From NCBI GenBank assembly GCA_020152595.1, contig JAIGNY010002165.1, positions 1,031,001 to 1,095,000 on the forward strand: 64,000 nucleotides of DNA, read 5' to 3'. The notes beneath the pieces are model-generated. The model had not been told where the DNA came from. It did not search any database and saw only the letters and a program-made list of their open reading frames with translations. This DNA is from Chiridota heheva (Eukaryota; Echinodermata; Holothuroidea; Apodida; Chiridotidae). Within the stretch, counting starts at the first letter, position 1, and every line of letters begins with the position of its first letter. The position numbers and the translations under genes are program-made. Shown in pieces: positions 23,601 through 33,465 of the stretch.

Positions 23601-26600
23601 CCTCCAAGGTTACCACTTTATTTAAAGTTCTCTCCAATATTTAACTTTCTATTCTTTTTCAAGATATGATTGCAGTTCTTGGTGAAACAACAGGATACAT
23701 TGCTTTAAGAAGAATAAGAGCACAGATGCTGCAGAGTGAGGAGGGAAAGCAGATACTAGAGTAAGTAGCAAAGAAAATAAGTGTGTTTCTTTCTGTTTGA
23801 AGTCTTCTCAAGTCTTTGTTTAGTGGTGAGATACGTCTACCATGAATGACTGAGAGCAAGACAAACTCAATGACAAAGTGAATTTTGAACAAACTTATCA
23901 TGGAGATATCAAGTTGAAGACATAAAGATGCCATAATGTTTCTTAAAGTGACTGGTATAAAAAGTCTTATGTAGAAGAGTGAAATCTTGAACTCACTTTC
24001 TTGACAATAATTACTTCTTTTTTTTCTTTATAAAAATGCTTTCAATATTAAATTACAGCTACTCTACTAAACTGTTGGTTTAGCTACCAGCTTCAGCTTT
24101 AGAGGCTTCCTATTAAACTTTTTGCTCTCTTTTTATCAGCGATAAACCAAGAATTAACACGACAACGGTGGACATGGATATCCTCCAAGCTCTCCCAGAT
24201 GGCACTTTTGGCAAAGAGTATCATCGGTTTATGGAGAAAAATGTAAGTGAATCTATGCGATTGTTACCAAAGTTTATAATAGAAGAGAGATAATATCCCA
24301 TATTGAGCGCTGAGCTGTATCCTTGAGCAAGACACTAAATTACTCTTATTTGCTCCAGTCCACTCAGCTGTACATGAGTATCAGCACTGCTGGCATATTT
24401 GTCCTGGGGGAGTCATGTGCTCTCACATCCGCTTACATTATACCAAAGGAACCAGCGATTAGTACTGGCCTGATGGGTCATCATGGTGCACGTATGGATT
24501 TAACTTATCACACCCTTACATTTTCAACTAGTGAAAACATTGAATTGATAGACAACTTAAATACATTGGAAATTTCTTCTGGTGGCAAGTTATAGTTATT
24601 TTGCTGGACTTGTTAGTTACAAAACGTCCCAAAATATTTTGTAGATTGTGAGGATACTGTGTGATATCTTTTTCAGTCTGATTTCAGTCATTTCTACACA
24701 AATTTAAAATTGAAGAAGCTCCTTTAAGTGAATAAGGTATTTGAACATTTTCCTCACCATTTTGTTTCTTTATATAAGATCAACATGTGACAGACCACAA
24801 GTGGCAGTGCCAGGCACCTTGAAGCATGAACTGTGGATGGGTGGGGGTGGGGGGGTAAGGGGGGAAAAGGCTCTCTCAAAAAAGTGTTGGTATCTTTTCA
24901 AATCACCGAAATATGCTTGCTGGGTCACATAGCCACTTCAAAATCTAGTAGAGACAATGTAAGGACCTCACTCAACCCCCACCCCACAACACCCCACACC
25001 ACCCCACAACACCCCTCAAGATTGTCTCCTCTGATTTAAACAAAATGGAAATTTTGTTTTGAATAGAAGCGCAAGGGACAAGTCACCCCAATCCTCATGC
25101 TGCCGCCATTGTGGTAGCACTGAACTAATTCTTTGATTCAGACTTTAAAAATGTTCTTTACAAAATATTTTAATATAAAATTTGAATATTAATTTTGATA
25201 TAGTTTAATGCTTTCTTTATTTTACAAAGAAACAAAAAGTTGTGATGTTACAAACAAAATTAAGTCTCCATTAGTGCTGTCACGACATGGCTCTATTACG
25301 TATCGATTATCGTGGAGAAAAATATCGCAATATGTCATAGTATCGCGATACTATTTAATAAAACTGACTCAAAACACAAATTGTTAATGTCACTAACGTT
25401 ATATGATTATGAAGCATGGAGTTACAGTTTACTCCATGATATGATGAATGCAAAAAAAAATTATTTGCAGATCTAGCAGACGACATGATCGCGTGACTAT
25501 TACGTTCATCACGCACGTGTTTGATAATTCAGCCAACACGACCATGAATCATCAAAGCGAGAGCCTGAGTGGCACATTCTAGATCAATTGTTTGTTCATT
25601 TTGCCAACTTTCATCAGCGCGTGCCAGTGTGCAGTGACGGGACATGATTTTTAATTAGTTGTTTTTTTGCTTCACGATTATTTTGCACGTTTTTAATGGC
25701 CTATGACTTGACTTTAGATTTAGTACAATAACGTTAGAACTGTAACGTACGAAGTAGCCTAGCCTAATTGCGCAAAAATTTCTTAGTTGAGTATTAGTTT
25801 TTGGTATCACGATATGTGGCGAGAGTGATATTTCATGTCATTGGAAAAGAGGTATCGCGATAATCGATATGTCATGACACCACTAGTCTTCAAGTGACTC
25901 TTCTTTCACTTTAAATTTGTTTCCATAGAAAATTACATCAGACTCCAGAGCGTCTGTCCATTTTGTCGATGATGGTGAGCTTGCCTACGTCATGCAGAGG
26001 TACCGGGAAGTCCATGACTTTGGTCACTTGCTCCTGGGCATGCCCACAAATATGCTAGGAGAAGTTGTGGTCAAGTGGTTTGAGACGATCAACACAGGGC
26101 TACCCATGTGTGCATTAGGAGCTGTATTTGGACCATTGAGATTAAATGCAAAGTATGTTTTAGCTTTGCAATTCAAAGGGGTAATTTAGAGTCAGGAGAG
26201 GTCCTCAATCGAGGGTTTCACCTCTAAAATAGCAAACTTGCAAAATTTTGCTAATATTTATGGAAAAATGTATGTACTGGCATGAAAATAAGATAAAGAT
26301 GATCCAAAATTGTAACATATATGATTTTGGTAACATAATAGACTACTTTTCATGTAAAATTGATATCACATTTAAAAAAACTATCCTTTAAATGAATGGG
26401 AATAGTATAACAATTTTAAGATACTATTTTTCCTGCCAAATTTAACTTTTACAATTTTTAATTTCTCTCAATATCTACAAATTGGAATCGTAAACTTAAA
26501 AACTGGTCTGGATAACTTTTGAGGACCATTGTCTTAACTGATTTAATGCAGGTTGCTTGGACCACAAACACCTATATTTTTTTTTTCTTTTAGACCATCG

Positions 26601-27680
26601 TGTTAACTGATTTAATGCAGGTTTCTAAGACCACAAACATCTATATTTTTTCATATTTCAGATTTTAATTTCGCATACATTATATATGTCATGAACACCA
26701 ATGCTTGATTAACCACAGTGAATGTGAGCAAACTAAATTGCTGGCTATACACAGCTACACAGTCCTTTTAGTGAATTGTTTGGAGATCTTATTTTCTGGG
26801 CCAAGCCAACCATTCGATTAGCTAATAGTTTTTTCCAATTAGTGCCTGGAGGACTTCAAGAGAAAGAATAAAAAGTACTTAGGTAGGATGATAATTGGTA
26901 GATGAATTGTGGTTTCTGTGCTGAGGGTTTCTTGGATCATCATGTGAAATGTTCACCAATGGCGGCCTCTATAGTTAACAAAAACCCTAGATCAAGGGTT
27001 TATATTGAACCCTCTTTCGAGTGCACCTCTCGGTCTGTAATTCATTGGTGTAACATGTCTATCTTGTATATCAGAGGCCAAACAAAACAGATAAGAAACT
27101 ACTGACAAATCTACTGATAGCTTGTTCCTGTGGGAGATATGGAATTTTAAGTATGAATATAATGACTGGTGTAGAAAGTCTATGGGGAAGGAGTGACATC
27201 ATACCCTCACTGTCATACTTTTCTAATATTTTTTAATAGAAATTGATTTTACTTCTTTCTTATATGTAATTATTAGGGAAATTGATGGTGTAAACGTTTT
27301 CATGTAGAAATTATTTTCCAGTCTTATAAAAGTTATTTTTCTCACTTGTATTAAATGCTCAAACCAATGAGATGTTGTTATCATATATATAGCTTTTTTG
27401 AGAAACATTAACAATGAGGAATTTCCAGTTAGCTGCTCACTTCATGTATCAATTGATCTGATAATGTATTTGTTTTACCACCAATTATTTCTAGTCACAT
27501 TTTTTTTTTCTTTACAGGAGACGAAGAAAACTTTTTCAAGTCTACTTGCCAGAGATTGTACCAATGGCATCCAAAAGTAAGCTCACGTTAAACACATACT
27601 TTGAAAAACGCTGGGAGCAACCAATTGAGGATTTAAGAAAAGAATTGGGATTGTATGTTGTAAAGAAGAAGGTAAAATGA
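20635..27680 (+). CDS. COQ4: COQ4, coenzyme Q (ubiquinone) biosynthesis protein, exons 2-6
   Basis: Exons 20635-20733, 23664-23760, 24140-24242, 25929-26152 and 27518-27680 join in one frame through GT-AG introns and end at TGA (227 codons before the stop). Hallmarks in order are [76 protein letters not shown], the metal-ligand motif [17 protein letters not shown] (HDxxH-x11-E), [16 protein letters not shown] and the C-terminal [21 protein letters not shown]4 acts at the matrix side of the mitochondrial inner membrane in the CoQ synthome, where it is linked to ring decarboxylation and complex assembly. An in-frame TAG lies just upstream of exon 2, so an upstream exon must supply the start and targeting peptide. 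An AATAAA at 27696-27701 suits the 3' end. A hAT-like element and a 16-bp array sit in its introns. Confidence 0.93.
20938..21846. repeat. 16-bp minisatellite with a TCTAGA in each unit
   Basis: The unit TCTAGAATAATCATCA is repeated about 57 times over 0.9 kb in COQ4 intron 2. A 13-bp version lacking one ATC becomes frequent after 21530. No spacers separate units, so it is not a CRISPR-like array. Confidence 0.95.
21850..23360. other. COQ4 intron 2, nothing recognised
   Basis: AT-rich sequence with a G run at 22557. The short frames at 21906 and 22505 show no family resemblance. Confidence 0.5.
23368..23490. mobile_element. palindromic element 2, same family
   Basis: Arms 23368-23413 and 23424-23470 pair (CAAAGGACTTTGCACTC with TGTCAAAGTCCTTTG; ATGGCCC with GGGCCAT). 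It is followed by AACACTCCGCCCC, the same outer end as element 1, then a C-rich tract. It lies in COQ4 intron 2. Confidence 0.6.
23479..23570. repeat. C-rich low-complexity tract
   Basis: Degenerate CCTCCGCC/CCCCGCC units directly after palindromic element 2, in COQ4 intron 2. Confidence 0.7.
24300..24595 (+). mobile_element. second copy of the CCTTGAGCAAGACACT SINE, headless
   Basis: It shares CTGTATCCTTGAGCAAGACA, TTTGCTCCAGTCCACTCAGC and the following CTGGGGGAGTCA stretch with the 2768 copy. It sits in COQ4 intron 4. The 90-codon frame here is incidental. Confidence 0.55.
24835..25022. repeat. G-rich then CA/C-rich low-complexity tracts
   Basis: GGGTGGGGGTGGGGGGGTAA at 24840 and repeated CCCCAC(AA) units at 24980-25015 in COQ4 intron 4. 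A partial copy of the TTAA foldback family precedes it at about 24670-24790. Confidence 0.6.
25272..25885. mobile_element. hAT-like non-autonomous element, copy 1
   Basis: Ends TAGTGCTGTCACGACAT and ATGTCATGACACCACTA are inverted repeats. Eight-base flanks GTCTCCAT (25264-25271) and GTCTTCAA (25886-25893) look like a diverged target duplication, as made by hAT transposases. The 614-bp interior has no transposase and contains repeated TATCGCGATA-like sites. It sits in COQ4 intron 4; a second copy is at 35624. Confidence 0.75.
26523..26647. repeat. tandem duplication of about 65 bp
   Basis: GACCATTGTCTTAACTGATT, TAATGCAGGTT and GGACCACAAACACCTATATT are repeated once with few changes, in COQ4 intron 5. 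Confidence 0.75.
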
Positions 27681-27774
27681 GGGAATTGTTGATGCAATAA
27701 ACATTTTGCTGACAGTGATGCAGACCCAGGCATGGTTTCATAAGGACACAAAGAGCTGACTTCATAATCACACA

Positions 27775-27985
27775 TACTTGTTAGTGCGAGTACATTATCG
27801 TGAGTGAGAGTACAAGTCCATGAGTACAAGTACATGTCCCAAAGCCCGTGGGAGTGCCAGACATTTACATTTTCGAGTACTAGTACAAGACCTCAAGTAC
27901 AAGGAGTATTTTGTTGTAAACTTCCCAAGTGCAAGTACAAAAATTGTGCTCGAGTATGAGTACACACTTGAGTACCACAAGTCTG
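27775..27985. repeat. AGTAC-rich irregular repeat
   Basis: Many GAGTACAAGTAC-like units with a few bases between them, just 3' of COQ4. Overlapping frames on both strands are incidental. Confidence 0.6.
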
Positions 27986-28250
27986 GCAAGACACAATATC
28001 AACAAGGACAGAACATTATTTGTTCTTTGGGTTCACAATGAACAGTGCAGTAGTAAATATATGGTGATGGTTAAAGGGGCAAATCGCCTTAAGTCTTGGG
28101 CAATGTTTATGGATACATTTGGGCAAAAAGAGTCCAGTGTTTCCACTTCTTCCCCCTCAGACACATTGTGTTTGTTCACCAAATGAAGGAGAGTTTTGAT
28201 CAAACAAAGCGACTCTTCTGCTGACTTGCTGTTTAATTTCCCAATTGCAT

Positions 28251-28475
28251 AAAGGAGCACTAGACCGAAAAGTGAGGGCGTATTTTCAAAACTCAAATGC
28301 GTATCTGGCACGCAACGGTTTTAAAATTTTCTGGTTAATATGAATCTTCAAGTGACCCAGCCCTTTAAGTCGTCTGTGGGCTATGGAGGCATGAAGTTTA
28401 TCGATCTGTTGTGGATGATGTATTTGTGAAAATCGCAAAAACTAGCGCCCTCACTTTTCAGTCTAGTGCTCCTTT
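28251..28475. mobile_element. short MITE with 36-bp inverted ends
   Basis: AAAGGAGCACTAGACCGAAA then AGTGAGGGCG at the left is inverted at 28443-28475 (CGCCCTCACTTTTCAGTCTA then GTGCTCCTTT). The element is 225 bp with no coding signal. Confidence 0.7.
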
Positions 28476-29267
28476 AAAGCAAAATAAATGTGCTTATGTG
28501 GAGATGGATGTATACATGAATTGAATAGATTGGCAAGTAAGATTTTCCGTAAAATTACAATTGTATAGGAGCCGAGGGGCCTAGATAGCACAGGGGTTCA
28601 TTTGCATTTTGAAAGTCTTACTGCATATACAGGTACACTGAGGTATGACATACTGTAGCACCCAGAATTGTAGTTTCATTAACTTGTAGTTTCTTTAATT
28701 TGTAGGTAGTTTTTGACCCCAAGTTAGGTCAAATCCACATGCCCTCAATGAAAATTGAATTAGTTTTTCCTGGTGTCAGTGAAAAAATAGAGAAACAAGA
28801 AGCTATAGTATAGAACTTTTTCTCAAAGTACAATACTTTCACTTTGTATGCGATTTTATACAAACCCATTTCTTTTAGAGGTTTATAGTGTATGAAGACG
28901 TACAGTATCTAAATGTCTTTGAATAACTGCTTCATAGGATACATACTTTATGTCGAAGTATTACAGTGTACCACATGTCTTTGATTTAATGGAGCTACTT
29001 TGAAGGTACCAAATGCAATGAAGATTTATCACTTGTGAATGTGAAATACTACACATGTAAAGAAAAATATTGTTTGTGTTTCTTTCAGTCTTTTAATTGA
29101 TTTTAGGAGAGATCCATCTTTTTTGACATCTCTTTTCCCGACGTGCTAAATTTGTGTTAGTTCAAAAAAGAATACCAACTTGCAATATAGAGCAGCGGTC
29201 AATTTCTGCATTTTAATGGTTGGTTGGTTGATGAGGTTTTAATGGCACAATGACAGTGATGGTTTAA

Positions 29268-29780
29268 AGGATTAGTTCAGTGGTCAAGCATGTCCATCTT
29301 ATATGAAAGAGGACTTTAAAGAAACAAGATGGTAATGAAAGCATTGCAAAATCCTATTCTGTTATGGAGATATTCAAGTTTAAAGTTTGGTATAATTTCT
29401 GTAGAGACAACTGAAATTGGACTAGTTGTTATGTCGCAGCCTCAAATTCCTTATTCCTCCAACTTTCTTTAGGTAATAGGTAGGTATATTACAAATACCC
29501 TTCCTAGATCCAGTTTTACTACTTTTTGACATAACTCATTGTTTTAAAGTCACAAAATCACAGGAAAAATATGATAGACTACATAAAAACTTTCAGGAAT
29601 CTGAGGCTATGACATCATAAACTGGTCCGATTGCAGTCGTTTCTACACAAATGATACCAAACTTTAAACTTAAATATCTCCTTAACAGAATAAGATTTTT
29701 GAATGCTATCTTTACCATTTTGTTTCTTTTGAAGTCCTCTTTCATATAAGATAAACATGCTTGACCACTGAACTAATCCT
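29268..29780. mobile_element. TTAA foldback element, best copy
   Basis: AGGATTAGTTCAGTGGTCAA at the left is repeated inverted at the right, with TTAA on both sides (29264-29267 and 29781-29784). The inverted arms extend for roughly 150 bp each with modest divergence, so most of the 513-bp element folds on itself. Related copies lie at 33946-34285 and 46008-46352, with fragments near 24670, 32920-33045 and 33715. No transposase. Confidence 0.75.
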
Positions 29781-30179
29781 TTAAGTTTTAACATTGAATT
29801 ATATCAGAAAAAGGCTGAAGGGTGACAAGTGTTCTGTGCTGGGGGTAAAGATTGGGGCCAATATTGTAAAAGTTGATGTGATGAAGGAAGGAGATATTAT
29901 TGTGGAAGAGATATGTGATGGTGTTGGAAGGGATGCGGGGAAGGGGGAGGGGAAGGGGAAGGGGGGGATGAGAATGTGTATGACAGTTATTGCAGAGCGT
30001 TGGGGGAACTGTTAAAGAGGTGGGAGTGGCCAAAGTGAGTGTGACCAATTCTGAGGGAGGTTCTGTTGACTTCGTCTTTACGTAAAAAGTATGGTGGGTT
30101 GGAGATCCTTGGCTGTGTGAGTGTTCCACTGTTTCAGAATGCCATTGGTGGCATATGTGGAAGGATACAAGGAGTTTGA

Positions 30180-31115
30180 TTTCTGGGTAGGCTTTTGAGG
30201 AAGGGGTAGGATGTACAGGGTAGGGTAGAGTATATGAGGTAGGGACAGATATATGAGGTAGGGGAAGATATATGGGGAGGGTAGAATACATAGGGTAGGG
30301 AAGGATGTATGGGATAGGATCTATGGATAGGGGAGGATATATATGGGGTAGGGGAGGATATATATGGGGTAGGGAAGATATAGTAGGGAAGGAAATGGAA
30401 GATATATGGGGAGGTAGGGGAGGATATATGGGTAGGGAAGATATATGGGTAGGGAAGGATATATGGGTAGGGGATATGGGTAGAGGAGGATATATGGGGT
30501 AGGGAAGGATATATGGGGTAGGGAGGATGATGGGTAGGGAGGATATATGGGGTAGGGGAGGATATATGGGGTAGGGGAGGAAGTATATGGGGTAGGGGAG
30601 GATATAGGGTAGAGGAGGATATATGGGGTAGGGGGGAGGATATAGGGTACAGGAGGATATGGGGTAGGGGAGGTAGGGAAAGGATATATATGGGATAGAG
30701 GAGGATATATGAGGTAGAAGAGGATATATGGGATAGAGGAAGACATAAGAGGTAGGGGAGGATATATGGATAGGGGAGAATATAGGAGGTTGTAGAAGGG
30801 GAGGATATATGGGGTAGGTGCTTGGGGACATATGGGAAGGGGAGGATATATGTCGGGGTAGGGGATTGGGGTAGGGAGGATATATGGGATTAGGGGTTGG
30901 GGGATTGGGTGTGAGGTAGGGGAGGATACATGGATGGGTGTCGGGGGAGAATTGGGGTAGGGGAAAGGAGGATATCGGGGGGAATTGGGTGTCGGGTAGG
31001 GGGAGAAGGATATGGGGTAGAGGGATTGGGTGTCTGGGAAGGGGGATTGGGTGTCTGGGTAGTGGGATTGGGTGTCTGGGTAGGGGGATTGGGTGCCTGG
31101 GTGGGGGATAAGTTA
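30180..31115. repeat. G-rich minisatellite, unit about 19 bp
   Basis: Variants of GGGGTAGGGGAGGATATAT fill more than 900 bp, changing after 30890 to GGGGATTGGGTGTCTGGGTA. The minus strand therefore shows a 471-codon Pro/Tyr/Ile-rich frame that I regard as an artefact. The many close GGGG runs could form G-quadruplexes. It lies between the convergent COQ4 and PSMB1 genes. Confidence 0.9.
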
Positions 31116-31199
31116 AGTGTTTCCAGAAGTTTAAAAATTTGGGCAAGAGGTGACATTTTATCCCTTGTTGACAATCAATGACTATGTTTACTATGAGAA

Positions 31200-32300
31200 C
31201 CATTCATGACTTGCATACTAAACGTTCTCAACCATTGACCTGATGTGATGAATAATGACATGCTCTTCTTAAATGACCACCCTTGTGTTGATGTGGAAAA
31301 GTCATCACTATAAAGTTCTGGTCATTATGATGTCATAAGGATTTAATTTTAATTGAATGTGGTGAGCTTTGGTCTTCTCTGCTCTCAACCATGGAAACAT
31401 TCAATTAAGCTCTGATGCTACTTGGTAACACAAGGAATTTCACATATTTTATTGGAACTGTCCACACAAATCTGTCATTTCTTCAGACATTAACCTCGAT
31501 GCTACATAGATGAAAAATAAAAAGCCAATGGAAACTGGAGAATTCTGTGGACAATTTTGTTTTATTTTACCTTCATTCAACAAGCAAATGGATATCTTTT
31601 GAAATATCACTTTATAAGTGAAGAATTAACATTACAAAGTATAACAAAATACATCTTGCTATCAATTATGCACAATCATTAAGTGTACCATGTAAAGGGG
31701 GCAACCCCACCATGGCAAAAAAACAGGCAACCCCACCACGGAAACAAATCAGGCAAAATAGTTATTTCCTTCAGGCTAAAAAATGGGTCAACAAAAGGTA
31801 AGGAAATTTGACATTTTTCATACCAAAAATTACTGAAACTTTGAGCAACGTTTGCCAAAATAAGAAGAACAGTTTGGACCTCAAAAAAAATGTTGGCGGT
31901 CATAAGCCGTAAACTTCCAAAATTGTAGTAACGATGTCTAAGTGGTACATGTATAGTACAATAACAAAGCAGGTTGATATCCCATCCTTGAGTTTGCAAA
32001 GAGAAAGGGATAAAATCAAGGAAATGGATTCCAGATGGTCAAGTTTTAGCCGACTTGTAAGACCCGCAGTAATGTAAAACCGAGGGTGAAAGTATCAAGC
32101 ATGAAGTCCATGCTATTTAGTACATTTGGATGGGAGTACATTATTTTGGATGTGGTACATGACTTACCTGTATACCTCAAAAGACCTTACCCTGCCCACC
32201 TCAAAAGAAAGGTAAAAGAGTGCAGTGTATACAGTTTACACATGTAATTTTATTTTGGAACTGAGAGTTTTGCAATTAAATAATCCAACTACTGTGAACT
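31200..32300. other. between COQ4 and PSMB1, nothing recognised
   Basis: A short duplicated GGCAACCCCACCA motif at 31700-31740. The 106-codon minus frame at 31679 is unsupported. Confidence 0.45.
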
Positions 32301-32304
32301 ACAA

Positions 32305-32580
32305 TTGTGTGTTTGTTTGTTTGATGATGGCTTAACAGCACCACGACAACGAGGGTCAAATTGTGCCTTGGATGTTAGATCATTCTAGAGGTAGGAAGGA
32401 AAGAAAACTGGGAGATTAAGAGAAATACAAAAGTAAAAGTCAAAATCTGGAATAGAGAGAGGAGGTGCATGGGTGAAAAATACAAAGTAGAGAGGGGGGT
32501 GGAGAGGAGGACTAAATATGGTTGTAGAGAGGGAGGCATGATGAACGAAGGAGATAATTTTATTGGTTTCACTTAAAACA
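32305..32580. repeat. dispersed repeat with purine-rich tail
   Basis: AACAGCACCACGACAACGAG, GTTAGATCATTCTAGAGGTA and GGAAGGAAAG are shared with 34945-35200 in the same order. It belongs to the family seen at 85-170. Confidence 0.55.
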
Positions 32581-33465
32581 CTTTGCAGCCATTAATAACT
32601 ACTGTGTCAGCAAATGAAGAGAAGGGGAAGTAAGCAACAACAGCTTTTAAAGCCTGCCAAACGTTTAAGTTTGATTGTACAAGAATGAATTCACAACTCA
32701 CACTCCCATTCTTTAAGCAATGGATATTATGTTTAAACTTAGATTTTAACTAATGTAACCATTTGAATTTTTATTGAGATGATAAATCATTCTAACTTCA
32801 CTGGACTGTGTTTTGGTACTCTCTTGACATATTTAATGAAAGTTAATTCATACAATTTTGCAATAAAATGCAAAAATTTACTTCAAAGAAATATGAAGAA
32901 GTGTTGACACAACTAGACTATGATTTAGTCATTTCTACACAAATGCAAAATTTAAGCTGAAATATTTCCTTCACAGAATTAAGATTTTAACCACCATTTT
33001 GTTCCTTTTATTGTCCTCTTCTTATATGATGAACACTTAATTTTTTTCCGAACAAACACGTTCCATAAAATTTACTCAACAGTGGAAAGAAATGTATGTT
33101 TTTCAAGCCATTTATCAGATTCGACTCACCAGCTTACAAAATCCACTTACAGACATATACTTGCATGTGACATTCTTTTTTTAATCTGAACTCTCTAATG
33201 AATACCTTTAGGAGAATGTTGCGTGAAGCTTCGGTCCTGCAAAATGAAAAGTTTTGAATTTATTCTCCTCCTCTTAAAGTGATCACATTGTTCTTTTCGC
33301 CTTAATTTTTACTATTCAATTTTTAAGTCTTCCTGCTCTCAACCATTACACAAATCTTTCTCAGAGTACTTCCAAACTAGGACCAAATGCCTAGAAATGT
33401 CTTTTCACTCTTGAGCACTCATATGGTTTCTGACTTATTCCAACAGCTGCCAAATTGTTCTGGCA

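Noticed and set aside
29788..31203. 471-codon minus-strand frame rich in Pro, Tyr and Ile
   Set aside because: It is the complement of the G-rich minisatellite; composition and periodicity follow the repeat and no domain is visible.
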